From NCBI RefSeq assembly GCF_018812025.1, contig NC_063050.1, positions 57,479,147 to 57,543,146 on the forward strand: a stretch of 64,000 nt of DNA, given 5' to 3'. This document shows positions 34,427 through 44,900 of this stretch, in pieces. Each line of letters begins with the position of its first letter. Positions within the stretch are counted from its first letter, which is position 1. Source of the DNA: Megalobrama amblycephala (taxonomy: Eukaryota > Chordata > Actinopteri > Cypriniformes > Xenocyprididae). The notes below the pieces were generated by a model that had not been told where the DNA came from, searched no databases, and worked only from the letters and a program-made list of their open reading frames with translations. Both the position numbers and the translations under genes were made by a program.

Positions 34427-35243
34427 AGTGTTTTCTCTGAGCTTCTGAATATCTGCTATCAATCTGGTCAGTGAACAGAAGAGTTTTCTCTCTCTTTATA
34501 AACAAACACACACCCAGAAACAGCTGCTTTAAATTTGACCTGCGGGATTCACTCAGAAGACAGCAGCAGGGAGTGTTCACTAGTAAGGGAGCAGACCATG
34601 AGTTTGATAAGAAAGGGTTTCAGATTTAGGGGTTTATTTATTTATTATTATTTATTTATTTATGTATTTTACTTGAGAGGCTTTTTTTGTATTTCTTTCT
34701 TCCTTCCTTTCTGTCTATCATCTGCTGTGAGGTAAAAGTAAAGTGATGGTTTAAGGAGAGATGGGAATCTCATCTCTTCCAGTAAACAGTGTGGAGGAAC
34801 AGATCTGCAGTAGATGTTCAGTGAAGCTGCTGATTACAGACATCAACACACATCATTACACTGGTTCAGCTCAGAAACCTCCACAAACACAGAGGTGTAA
34901 GTGCTTTGTAAGCAGTTTTACACCGTTACCATGGTAATCAAACAACTGCTGTAACAGCTTTAACTGTTTCAACACCTGAAGATGATCATTAATGCTGGCA
35001 TGTGTAACATTCAGCTCACTTTCACGCACTACAAATACACCAAAATAAACACTGAAATGAAGGTGAATCACATGAAGTGAATGTGCTGATAAAGCTGCTA
35101 AGAGCCGCTTAACTGTTACTAAATAACTCAAAGAATCGCAAACTAAAGCTGGTGCAGTTACTGGACTGTAAACAGAGAAAACAACCTGCTGCTGCTGCAA
35201 ACTTCCCCAAACTCTCAGAAAGTGACGCACCTGTGAACGCCAT
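21205..35243 (-). CDS. ildr2: Immunoglobulin-like domain containing receptor 2 (angulin-3)
   Basis: ILDR2 is an angulin of tricellular junctions and ER, linked in mice to lipid and immune phenotypes. Exons in order: 35243-35231 (start uncertain), 33923-33591, 30488-30369, 27747-27691, 25389-25243, 25099-24935, 24266-24147, 23407-23200, 23108-22394, 21240-21205. They sum to 638 codons including stop; human ILDR2 is 639 residues. The Ig V domain shows [33 protein letters not shown] and DSGVYYCKV. Next come [15 protein letters not shown], a membrane span, and [16 protein letters not shown]. The cytoplasmic part has [20 protein letters not shown] and [16 protein letters not shown], all close to ILDR2. 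After these are an Arg/Glu repeat and [12 protein letters not shown] 36-nt last exon encodes [11 protein letters not shown], a PDZ-type end. LSR is the main alternative; gpa33 next door favours ILDR2. Confidence 0.85.
21241..22393. other. ildr2 last intron
   Basis: This 1.15-kb intron separates the large cytoplasmic exon from the 36-nt terminal exon. I see AT-rich sequence and no repeat or conserved frame that I can name. Confidence 0.5.
23697..24115. repeat. Minisatellite built on 'gtgcagtggatcat'
   Basis: About 420 bp of imperfect tandem units such as gtgcagtggatcat and gtgcagtgatcat, with a longer variant containing gtaattcactgtagatcgt that returns about every 110-150 bp. It lies in the ildr2 intron immediately beyond the exon at 24147-24266. 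The short open frames here (repeated CAVDHVQW) are artefacts. Confidence 0.9.
24267..24934. other. ildr2 intron, nothing recognised
   Basis: AT-rich intronic sequence between the exons at 24147-24266 and 24935-25099. I see no repeat, frame or motif worth naming. Confidence 0.5.
25624..26457. mobile_element. TTAA-target element, copy 3
   Basis: Termini aggggacccattatgc and gcataataggtcacct are inverted repeats flanked by TTAA (25620-25623 and 26458-26461). Relative to the element at 12542-14174 it is in the opposite orientation and lacks the nested insertion. It includes ccgcccacgatg and gctcatttgcatttaaag words. It lies in the ildr2 intron between the exons at 25243-25389 and 27691-27747. 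Confidence 0.85.
27116..27300. repeat. Fish interspersed repeat with 'atggggaccaaaaaatgtcc'
   Basis: The sequence from tgttttattggaacattcca through taaacctacccatcacac to ggggaccaaaaaatgtcccc is about 80 percent the same by eye as 62313-62568. It is a dispersed noncoding repeat family; I do not know its class. Confidence 0.7.
27748..30368. other. ildr2 intron, no gene recognised
   Basis: Contains a GA tract (27766-27785) and AT-rich unique-looking sequence. A partial repeat (agaattgtgagatataaac) lies around 30186-30245. No frame here resembles a known protein. Confidence 0.5.
30596..31075. mobile_element. Miniature inverted-repeat element, 'ttccaaacccgtaagact' family
   Basis: The left part has ttctcaccgtaacgtcattc and caaacccacaagactttcat. 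The right part carries the inverse (gaaagtcttacgggtttgga, ttttcatttttgtgtgaact). This is a common fish family related at its ends to 32557-33428. The boundaries are approximate. A partial relative lies at about 60241-60475. Confidence 0.6.
31789..31847. repeat. (GT)n microsatellite
   Basis: A 59-bp GT tract in the ildr2 intron between the exons at 30369-30488 and 33591-33923. The sequence before it (31480-31700) has repeated aacgtt/gaacgttc words, also seen near 52190 and 61310, from another dispersed family. Confidence 0.95.
32557..33428. mobile_element. TTAA-target miniature element with 'agggatagttcaccc' ends
   Basis: The left end agggatagttgacccaaaaa and the right end tttttgggtgaactatccct are inverted repeats. 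The right flank is TTAA (33429-33432) and the left flank is TTGA (32553-32556), a one-base change. The inner parts also fold back (gactccagtggg and cccactggagtc). It is noncoding and one of the most common teleost families. Confidence 0.8.
34370..34422. repeat. (CA)n microsatellite
   Basis: A CA tract in ildr2 intron 1. The remaining sequence of this intron (33924-35230) shows nothing else I can name apart from a short ATC run at 34009-34032. Confidence 0.95.
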
Positions 35244-35894
35244 GAGTGAAATCCAGCATCTGACGACTGAAATCCGTATAAATTGTTCGGTTTCGTGACC
35301 CGTCGCAGAATCTGGGCCGTGTTTTTCTCGTGTTTTTCGCTTCATCTCCCGTCCGTCTGATCTGCGTCTCGTGAGTAACGGGTCTGAGCTAAAGGAGGCG
35401 CGCGCCACCCTCACGCGCGCGTTACCGAGAACTTTCGAGGAGGGGTTCTATTTTCAACAAAATTACACACTTTCATTATTACATATACAGCCACTATTCA
35501 TTATTATATACAATTACATAAACTATACAAATCTAAATGACATAACCAATAAATATCTGTAAGAAATGTTGTATTCAGTATTTCAATGTTCCCGTTACAT
35601 GAACAGCTTTTACTAATCCACACTAAACCGGTTAAATCGTTAAAGATCATCATGATAGTCTAAAGCATAGATTCAACAGAAGTTTGATATTAGACTTGAA
35701 TCAATAATGATTTCGCCCTCTATCGGTGTAGTACGTAGTGGAGACTGGAGACCGGGGCATGTTGTCACACGCTCTGTCACGTGCTTGTTTTGTCTAGCGC
35801 TGGATTTTTAACACATAACGGGTTCAAAACTTACTTGCTTGTTTGTTTTTTCTTAAAATATGTTTTACTGTCTTTTAATTAAACACGAGGGTCA

Positions 35895-35990
35895 TATGGG
35901 TTAGATTTCCAGGAATGCATGAACCAGAAAAATATATTGTGACTGTAAACGCAAGTCACTTTGGTTAAAAGAGTGTCTAATGATGGTAAT
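35895..35990 (+). mobile_element. Decayed SINE tail
   Basis: Contains caggaatgcatgaacc, then gtaaacgcaagtcactttgg and ttaaaagagtgtctaatga, matching the tail of the SINE at 15660-15777. The tRNA head is not recognisable. Confidence 0.5.
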
Positions 35991-36899
35991 GATGGTAGAT
36001 TTGATCTGTACTCAAAAAAAAACAAAAAAAAAAAACATTATTATTCAGTCATGTTGCCTGTTTTATATGTTGTAATTTTATACAATTTATTTAATGTTTT
36101 TCAAATGTATTCTTTTTAAATCCGTGTCACTAAACAGCAGGTTCCCATTAGGGTCTTTCGCACAGAATAGTTCTAGGAACTCAGTTATAGGAATTAGCCA
36201 CTAGGATAGTTCCCCAAAAACTAATTTCTTCCCTGGACCATGTTCCTGTTTGCATTCGCACCGGAAATAGGAACTCCGAAGCGGCGTCTTTAAGCGCGGC
36301 ACTAAAACCAGTGGATGGAGGACGCCATGACCGGAGCTGTGATTGTTGTGTGTCGTGGGTTTCGTGATAATGGAGATGGAATGTAAACGCATAATTTACG
36401 TGACTGAAAGAGCAGTCAGTGGGGTTAAGAGACGAAATCTCCTATGACAACTTTCACTATTGAATTCAGTCCCTGAAAGATCCATCGCATGCCCACCCAG
36501 AGTGGGCTTTGTGGGGGGAGCCATTACCTCTCCCCAAGACCCTGATGGCCTGATTCAGTCAGCAAAGCACTGGGGAACACCCTCCAGGAGGGCTGCCGGA
36601 TCCGACTTTGACCGGGAATGAGCCACCTTCTCCGGGCTGGAGGAGGACCTCGGAGAACCAACCGGTCAGCTTTGGCCTTTTCATAGCAACATTGAAAGCT
36701 CAGCTGATCATAGCTGTACAGGGTGGGTTTTTATTTGTCATCTCCATAAATATATCTAGCAGTAGAGCTAATGCAAGGGCTAGAAATCAATTTATCCTTT
36801 GCAGAAACTTCCTTGTCATTGTGGAGAATGCAGTTCATGGTCATCCATTCAGAGCACAGGTAATTACACTGGCTGCTCTTCCCGTTTCCAAGACGAGCG

Positions 36900-37300
36900 A
36901 GAATTAAACTTACTCTGCCTTGTCTGGCCGTAACAATTTATATTGAGTGCTCTGCCCAGTTCAGACAGTCAGAGCAGCTGTTAGTGTGCTTCAGAGGCCG
37001 CACTAAAGGGCACCCGGTCACAAAACAAAGATTGTCCTGCTAGATAGTGGACACCATTGCATTGGCTTATACTTCGATATAAGTGTGAGAGCACACTCCA
37101 CCAGAGGCACGGCGTGGTTCTCTCTGTTTAGCTGGGCTTTGACCTCTGAGTGAGTTCAACCCACGAGTACCTTGCCTTGATTCAGTATGGCTTCAGCATT
37201 TGGAGAAAAAGGAGTTTGTCCCATCACGTCTATCGACACAATACATGTTCCCGTTATCTCGGGGAACCAAAGTCACGTTAGTAACAGAGTACGTTCAGCA
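36900..37300 (+). pseudogene. DIRS-type tyrosine recombinase relic
   Basis: On the plus strand, the frame from 36954 reads AQFRQSEQLLVCFRGRTKGH, then VTKQRLSC-stop-IVDTIALAY. After a frame change comes VRAHSTRGTAW. These resemble the C-terminal part of DIRS-element tyrosine recombinases, including the H-x2-R box (HSTR). At least one stop and one frameshift break it. The following sequence (cgttatctcggggaaccaaa, 37253 on) looks like the terminal region of such elements. The element is dead and truncated; the class call rests on memory of the fish families. Confidence 0.6.
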
Positions 37301-38982
37301 GCTGTTTCGTAACACTTGAAGGGTTTTGTCTATACAGAAACTGACTAAAAATACCACCACACTGAGAAATATTGAGTAAAAACATGCCTTTAATAATGTC
37401 ATATCTTAGAAAATAAACAACATCAGAACATACAATGTAATGTACAAATTAATCAAAATAATAAAAATTCAAATCATAAAAACTACATGATCTTCTCTAT
37501 GTTGATCAATACATTTATGTCATATACAGGAAAATATGATTCCCATGACATGATCCAAATTTACTGTTTAAGAATAATTACATTTACTAACATCTTAAAT
37601 TAAAATAGACTGGTGCAAAACTCACAATCAACAAGAACATCAGGGACGCTTTTCATCACATTGAATCATAATGCACAGATGTACAGAGAGAAGCTGCTGG
37701 ACGACAGATGACCAGCTGTAAATGGGTTAGTTAGGCCACTAACCGCTGCAGTCCAGCTTCACGTTCGTCACATTTTAAAACAGAAGCCTGAATGTTAAAT
37801 GAGCTGCATGAGGAACTTTGGTGAAACCAGTTATTCTGCCAACACAAGACATATGCTTGAATGTTTTATTTTGAAACAATACAAAAAGAAAGCGAAAATA
37901 GATTGAAATAAACTTAAATCTAATAGATTCACAATTTAGTCCTATAAATGAATATTGAGGTTAAAAAGACTGTAAAAACCCAGAAAAACCAGTTGAAACA
38001 TCAACAGAGACAAACAAGAGTCATAAAAATACAGAAACCCTCTTAAATATGAGGGGCTTTCAAACACAGGCCTTTCACAATACATGAACAGCAGTAAAAT
38101 CAAACAATACAGCTCATCAATCCCATCATCCATCTGACACGCCATTATCAGGGCATTCACATTTGATAAAACAGCCACTGCGTTGATGGTTTCTCCAGAG
38201 AAAGATTCATTAAAGCCCCTTTATTCTGCCAAATCTCATATTCAGCATATGAGGATGGAAAGGTTTGTTGTTGTCATGCTTTGGTAAATCTGAATCATGA
38301 CATTAAAAGTCACAGTTATGACTCCCAAGAGCACAGAATGGTGACGGATGCTGATCTAAACTAGAGCGACGTAAAAGTCGCATGAATTCATATTCGGCTG
38401 CTCAGATGAGATCACATTAGTCGACTTTAATGCTCGTCGCTGGTCCTATAGAGGGCGCAACAGGATAAGAAATCTTTGAAATCCACATTTACGCTTTGTT
38501 TCCAAATGGTTAAAATGACAAATAAATGCATACTCCGAGAGCGCTCCATAAGACGTGTGTTTATACCATCTGGATGCTTAACTTAAACGGGAGAATTATA
38601 AACATCTTATTGTACAGGTAAGTTAATCGCCGTTCTAAACTAAAGCGTGCCGCATTGTAACGCACACAATGTACATCACACGCAGCAAAGATTTAAAAAA
38701 AAAAATAGATCACATTGTAAAAAAATAGGACCTGTATTGAATTTAGGACCACATATAGAAGTGGCCCTAATCAGAATTGAAAAATCAGATTCCACGTGGT
38801 TTGTGCCGTTCAGCAAAAAAATGGGCCACATTTGCCTTGCCTTTGAACGTAGCCTAAGTGTGTCAATTCCGACTTTTCATCTCATTAATATGACTATCAT
38901 ATTTTAAACTTGTTATGTCAAAATTATGATTTACCAAAGCATGATTACTTTCTGATGAATGGGCTTCGATCGGTGTCTGAAC

Positions 38983-41900
38983 TCAGTATCTCGGGTCTTT
39001 GGGTTTATTGGGTTTATTGGGCGGGACGCTGGGAGGCCTGTCGCGGCTGTCGTAGCGCTCGGAGTAATGGTCACTGTCATCGTCGCGATCCCTCCGGTCA
39101 TCGTAACGGTCTCTGCGGTCATCGTAGCGGTCGTTGCGATCACTGTGGCGGTCTCTGCGGTCATCGTAGCGGTCGCGGCGGTCATCGTAACGGTCATCTC
39201 GATCGTACCTCTCCCGGCGGTCGCTGGGATCGTCTCGTCTGTCGGTGTAGTCGCTGCGCCGATCATAGCTCCTCTCGCTGCGGTCGTCTTGCGGATCATG
39301 TCTGCCTGCGCTTTTCACGCGGCGTTCTTCCTCGTAGCTGACGTGTTCGTCCGGTCCGTCCACTTTCCCTTCAGGATCCTTGTCTGTGAATTCTCCTCCT
39401 TCAGGAGTCCTGCCAAACACAGAGGAATAAAGATTAGCAACCGTTTGGATAGATAGATGAGATGTGTCCATGTTCTGCTGTCGTACCCCATCCTGTATTC
39501 CTCAGCCTTTTCCTTCTTCCGACAGCAATAGCAGCAGATGATGATGAGTCCAAAGATAAGAGCCACGGCCACGACGGCCCCAACGATCCCTCCAACGGAG
39601 GCCATGCTCATGGACGCTGCAGGAGAAGATGAAGACGGACAGAGAAGAGTTGGTTTAGGTGGTCATGATGACTATAGATCAAAATATGTGAGAAGCTGCT
39701 TTTCTTACGTGGCATGACGGCCAGGGTCAGATTACACTTCTCAGATCTGATCTCATTGGTGGACGTGCAGATGAAGAAACCGGACGTTTCTTTGGTGATA
39801 TTGTAGAGCGACAACACTCCGTTTACTGAGGAGAGACCGACACACACACACATGTGATGCAGGAAAACAAGGTTTAATCATGTATTTGAGCGTCGTCACA
39901 CATGCGGACACACGTACGGTCGGTGGCTTTGGGCGGGTTCAGCTGAGCGATGTTATTGGTGTCGTATCTTTGCCACTTGTAGGTTGGTGGGGGCGATCCC
40001 TTCTCCGAGCGACAGGTCAGGTTGATGTTCTGATAGTATTCTGACACCCCTTCAATCTTGCAGATGGGCGGCGATGGAGGCACTGGAACACAACAGGATC
40101 ATGGTCAAGATTTCATTCACACGGCTCATCGTAGCATGTGCAACTCTCTGAGATGCTTGATTCTGATTGGTCGGTTGCCATTTCGTATACACAACACTGT
40201 ATACTGAGGCTCATCCGAGCTCTTCTTTCATGTCTCGGGTATCGCACCGCAGAAGGACGTGTTTCTATCATTTCATACAAACACAGCCTCAGCTATCGAC
40301 TGTATCTACTGTAAAATTAAGCCAAAGGAATTTATTTTATTATATGCATGGGTTTATAATATAGATTTCTCGATTTTATTGCAAGAATGGCTGTAGCGCC
40401 TCAGTTCAAGCGGCCCGTGAGCCGATCATCTCTCCTTCTTTACTAGTAGTTACAGCACCAAATAAACATGAATGAACATCAGAAGGAATGTTGAAAGATA
40501 AATAAATAAAGTCATACTTACTTAGGCTATATCCAAATGAATCAATATAGAATCAAATCGAATCGAGATCGAAATCAAAATTAATTGTAAGTTTGTCATT
40601 TGAAATCGAATCAAATCTTGAAATGTTAGTAGGCCTTCGGTAATATTGTTGAAGTTTTTGTCTTGATGCTAGAACGATTTATTTGTACATGGTAATGGAT
40701 TACAAGATAATAAATGGGTGATTTTGAAATGCTTTCTTCTCAAATCAATATTTTATGTCCTCATCTTTATTTATGTGTGAATGTGATACAACTGTACATT
40801 ATCCCTTAAATGTCTTGTTCTTGTTCTATTTATTTATATAGCACAATTTAAAAGGCAACCGAGGTTGTGCCAAAGTGCTTTACATGGGAGAATAAAAACA
40901 TACATCGACAACATAAAACACCACATCAAAATAAATTAAAAAAACACATCTAATCATTATACGCTACCAACATTAGGTGTGCTTTCAACAATTTCTTAAA
41001 TATTGACAGAGATTTGGCGGACCTGATCGACAGAGGGAGCTCATTCCAGAGGCTTGGCCCCATCGCAGCGAATAGCCTTTATATAGGCGCTTTGTTCTAC
41101 AAGTGAATTTTGGTTCTCTGATCGTAGTGTTCTGGGAGGATTATATGGAATTAAAAGGTTTGCCAAGTATGACGGTGCCTGGTTAGTTAAGGATTTAAAC
41201 ACGAACAATAAAATTCTGTATTTGATTCTAAAACGGACCGGCAACCAATTTAAGGAAACTAACACGGGGTAATTGGTTCATATTTCTTCACCTTCTTTAG
41301 TAAACCTTGCCGCAGCATTTTGTACCGATTGTAAGATGTGGCAGTGATGCCAGAGTACAAAGAATTACAGAAATCTAACCGTGATAAAATAAAGGCATGA
41401 ATTACTCTTTCAAGGTCAGAGTTTATTAAGAACGGTTTTGCTTTAGTTAAAAGACGCAAATTATAAAAACATGCCCGTACCACTGAGTTAATTTGCTTAT
41501 CTAATTTAAGGTTATTATCAATTAGGAAACCTAAATCTTTTACTGCTGTTTTCAAATATGGCGCCAGTGGGCTCGAATCTAATACATTTCTTGTCGAGTT
41601 CTTTAAATGGCTAAAAACTATAACCTCTGTCTTTTCCTCATTCAGCATTAAAACATTTTTTGCCATCCAATTTTTTATGTCCTTTAAACACTCTAGAAAT
41701 GACTCAACCTAATTTGTGGAATGTCTAATTGGTAAATACATCTGCATGTCGGTCTTGTTTGAACTCGTTTGTTCGTCTAGGCTCAAAGCTGCTCACTAGG
41801 AACTATTTTTCTTCTCTGAAGCTTTGCGTTTAATACGCTTAATAAAATATTTAAACTCAAATCACTTTTCATGTTTAATTATTTACTTGTGTGGCAAGTA

Positions 41901-44900
41901 GTCGTGTAGTCAGACCTGGGGCATGTTCAAGCTCAAACCGGTGCACAACAACGTTTTGCTACGGTTTCCGGGTTGAACGACATGTTTCCTGGAAACGGTG
42001 TGCAACGGGTTTGAGATGCGTTTTCTCTTGTTTGGTGGGTGTGTCAGAAATTTTTAGCCCAATCAACAACAACATGTACAGTATATAAACCACGCGGTAT
42101 TAAAGAGACAGCTCGCGCAATGGGTATGAATGTAACGTACAGTAAAAGTACTATACATAATTATATATTTTGCTATTGCATTTTGGAGTGACACTTTCAT
42201 AAACTTTTCTATACTCCTCTGATTATATAATGGTAAATATTACAATATCAAAGCACAACAACAGTGATCAGCAATAATGATAGGCCTAATACTCACAATA
42301 AAAATAATAAGATCATATAGATCATAACACAGTCTTGGAGGTAAGAAGTGGATTATCCTTCACCTGAAATGTTTGTCTTTTCATCCTGAAATGTGAGGCA
42401 AATGTTGGACCACAATAATTAGGAACCACAGTTAAATCCCTTCACTCGATTGGGATGTTCTCTTTTATTCTGGACGGCAAGGGCAGTGACGGTAACATCG
42501 AGCGTATTTTGCAGTAGCCTATTAAACATGTATTTATACCGATTTCATCAGGCTCCGACAATTCTTCAAAAAGAACACGTTTTGCAACGTTTTGTCGGGC
42601 TGAACGCAGCCCTGATCACCCTGTCAGAGTTTGTTTTGAGATTACAACTGTCTGGATGTACGTTATACCTTTGAGTCATTCCTTGCAAATCAACCAAATT
42701 TTGGAAACTTCTCCGGCTCAAATTTTTGATTTTGTTAATATTTTTTCTGTAGAAAGACCAACATAAATAGTGATGAAAGCCAAAATATTAAATGTAACAG
42801 ATGTATATTTACTGAGTAATCCACTATTTTTGTCAATTTTCACCTGAGATTTGGAGCCAAATTACAGGGGTGCAAAATGACTTAATAAAGATGGCAGCAT
42901 CATTATTTTATTTTCACACAGAGATTGGTAGATCTATTAGTAAAATCGGTTGACTTTATCAATCTTTGTTTCACTTTATGCCAAAAGTGACAGTTCAAAA
43001 ATGGGAAAAAGCACTTCTTGTTTTTTGACTCAAAGTTTGCATGCCTGTAGCTCAAAAAGTGTGAAAGATATCCTACAATTTTAAAGACCCTCAATGGATC
43101 AATCCCAGAGATATGGAGATCTAAATGCGGCTCCAGGAGTAAATTGATCAACTGTACACATTTTCAGTGATCGAAAACCAAACGTGGTTCGATTTGCACA
43201 CAGCTGATACTTACTGTGTTTAAAGAGGAATGTCTGAAGAATAAATAATGTTTAAACTAGAAATGTATCTTGTTACCCTCTATCAAAAGAATTTCATAAA
43301 ACATAACTCTCTTTAAAAGAAAAAAGTATCAGCTGTGTGCAAAGCGAACCACGTTTGGTTTTCGATTACTGAAAATGTATACAGTTGATCAATTTACTCC
43401 TGGAGCCGCATTTAGATCTCCATATCTCTGGGACTGAACCATCGAGGGTCTTTAAAATGAAGATACCAAAAGGAAAGTTTCTTAATGTAAAAAGATATTA
43501 AGATATCTTTAATACTTCTTGAGTTACAGGCATGCAAACTTGAGGCAAAAAACACAAGAAGTGCTTTTTGCCATGTTTGAACGATAGCATATAATGAAAC
43601 AACGATTGCTAAAGTCAACAGATTTTACTAATAGATCTACCGACCAACTGATCCTGCACTCACTGCAATGAAAAATCAATCTGTCGCATGACATTTGATC
43701 AGATGAGTGGCAAAACATCTTCAAACAATTCCATTCTTCATTCATTCATCAGCATCTCTCTGAAGAGTTCAGTGTGTCTTACCCAAGACTATGAGGTTGG
43801 TCCTGTCAGACACAGCGTCCTCTTCATTATCCGTATTCTCAACTTCGCACGCGTGAAATCGTGTGTCTGCGCTAGTGACTCTCAGGAGCTGCAGGTCGGC
43901 TTTTCCGTTCTTGATATCATGCACTAGGATCGCCCTGCCTTTATATTTCGGATACACTTTAATTGAAGTGGGACCAGAGTAAGTGACGATCTTAATCTGT
44001 GAAAATAACAGCAGTACCACAAGCACAAGAACACACATCAACACGAGCGCTAGTATTAGCATTAGTGATGCTAGATGAAACTGATTGTTAGTTTTCCACT
44101 ACCGCTGGATCTGTTGTCACATCTGGAGTTGCTGTCCATGTCACTCGGATATTTGCGCCATCTGTTTGGGGTGTAAATTTGCAGGGTATCGTCACATTAT
44201 CATCCAGGGCAATCTTATATATTGCCTGTGGGATATCTACAGTCATGACTGAAGACGTCTCCTGCACTCCTGTGAAACACACAAACACTCCATGAACTAT
44301 AGTGAGTTTGCATTTAACACCCCACAAAGATCAGACCACCTCTATACAAGTTAAACTATTAAATATAACACACACACTCAATGTTTTCAACACTGATAAT
44401 AATCATCAATGTTTCTTGAGCATCAAATCATCATATCAGAATGATTTCTGAAGGATCATGTGACACTGAAGACTGGAGTAATGATGCTGAAAATTCAGCT
44501 TTGATCACAGGAATAAATTACACTTTACTATATATTCACATAGAAAACAGCTATTGTAAATTATAAAAATATTTCACAATTTTTACTGTATTTTTGATCA
44601 AATAAATGCAGCCGTGGTAAGCAGAAGAGACTCTTTCAGAAACATTTAAAAATCTTCATAATTCCAAACTTTTGGCCGGTAAAAGGACCAAAAAGCTTGA
44701 GGCTGAACAAACATATTTGTAAACAGTTATGATGAAAATAAATGTAAATGAATTAGATTTTTACTACTCAAATGTTGTACCTTCACATATCATGAGACTT
44801 AATGGAGTTTCTATGTATGTCATATGAAGAACAGATGTTTCTCCTAAATTGCTTCATCAAGAGAATAAAATCTGACATGTATGAGTACAGTATGAGTGTA

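Larger units (their letters stand above)
35250..38982. other. Intergenic region between ildr2 and gpa33
   Basis: A CG-rich patch (35280-35440, with gcgcgccaccctcacgcgcg) is the likely ildr2 promoter and first-exon region. Beyond it are a decayed SINE tail (35895-35990), a DIRS relic (36900-37300) and AT-rich sequence. The AATAAA signals on the minus strand at 38220-38225 and about 37865 are candidates for the gpa33 polyadenylation site. No further gene is supported. Confidence 0.5.
40083..43782. other. gpa33 intron with LINE and foldback repeats
   Basis: This 3.7-kb intron between gpa33 exons 3 and 4 holds the truncated LINE (40830-41760) and the foldback element (42917-43651). The stretches 40090-40830 and 41770-42910 are AT-rich with no frame or motif that I can support. 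Confidence 0.55.

Noticed and set aside
38959..39456. Plus-strand frame of alternating Val/Ile/Ala residues
   Set aside because: It is the antisense shadow of the gpa33 Arg/Asp repeat exon; the hydrophobic pattern follows from the repeated DNA.
41041..41666. Two adjacent small minus-strand frames as host genes
   Set aside because: Both match the end of a LINE reverse transcriptase and are separated by a frameshift.
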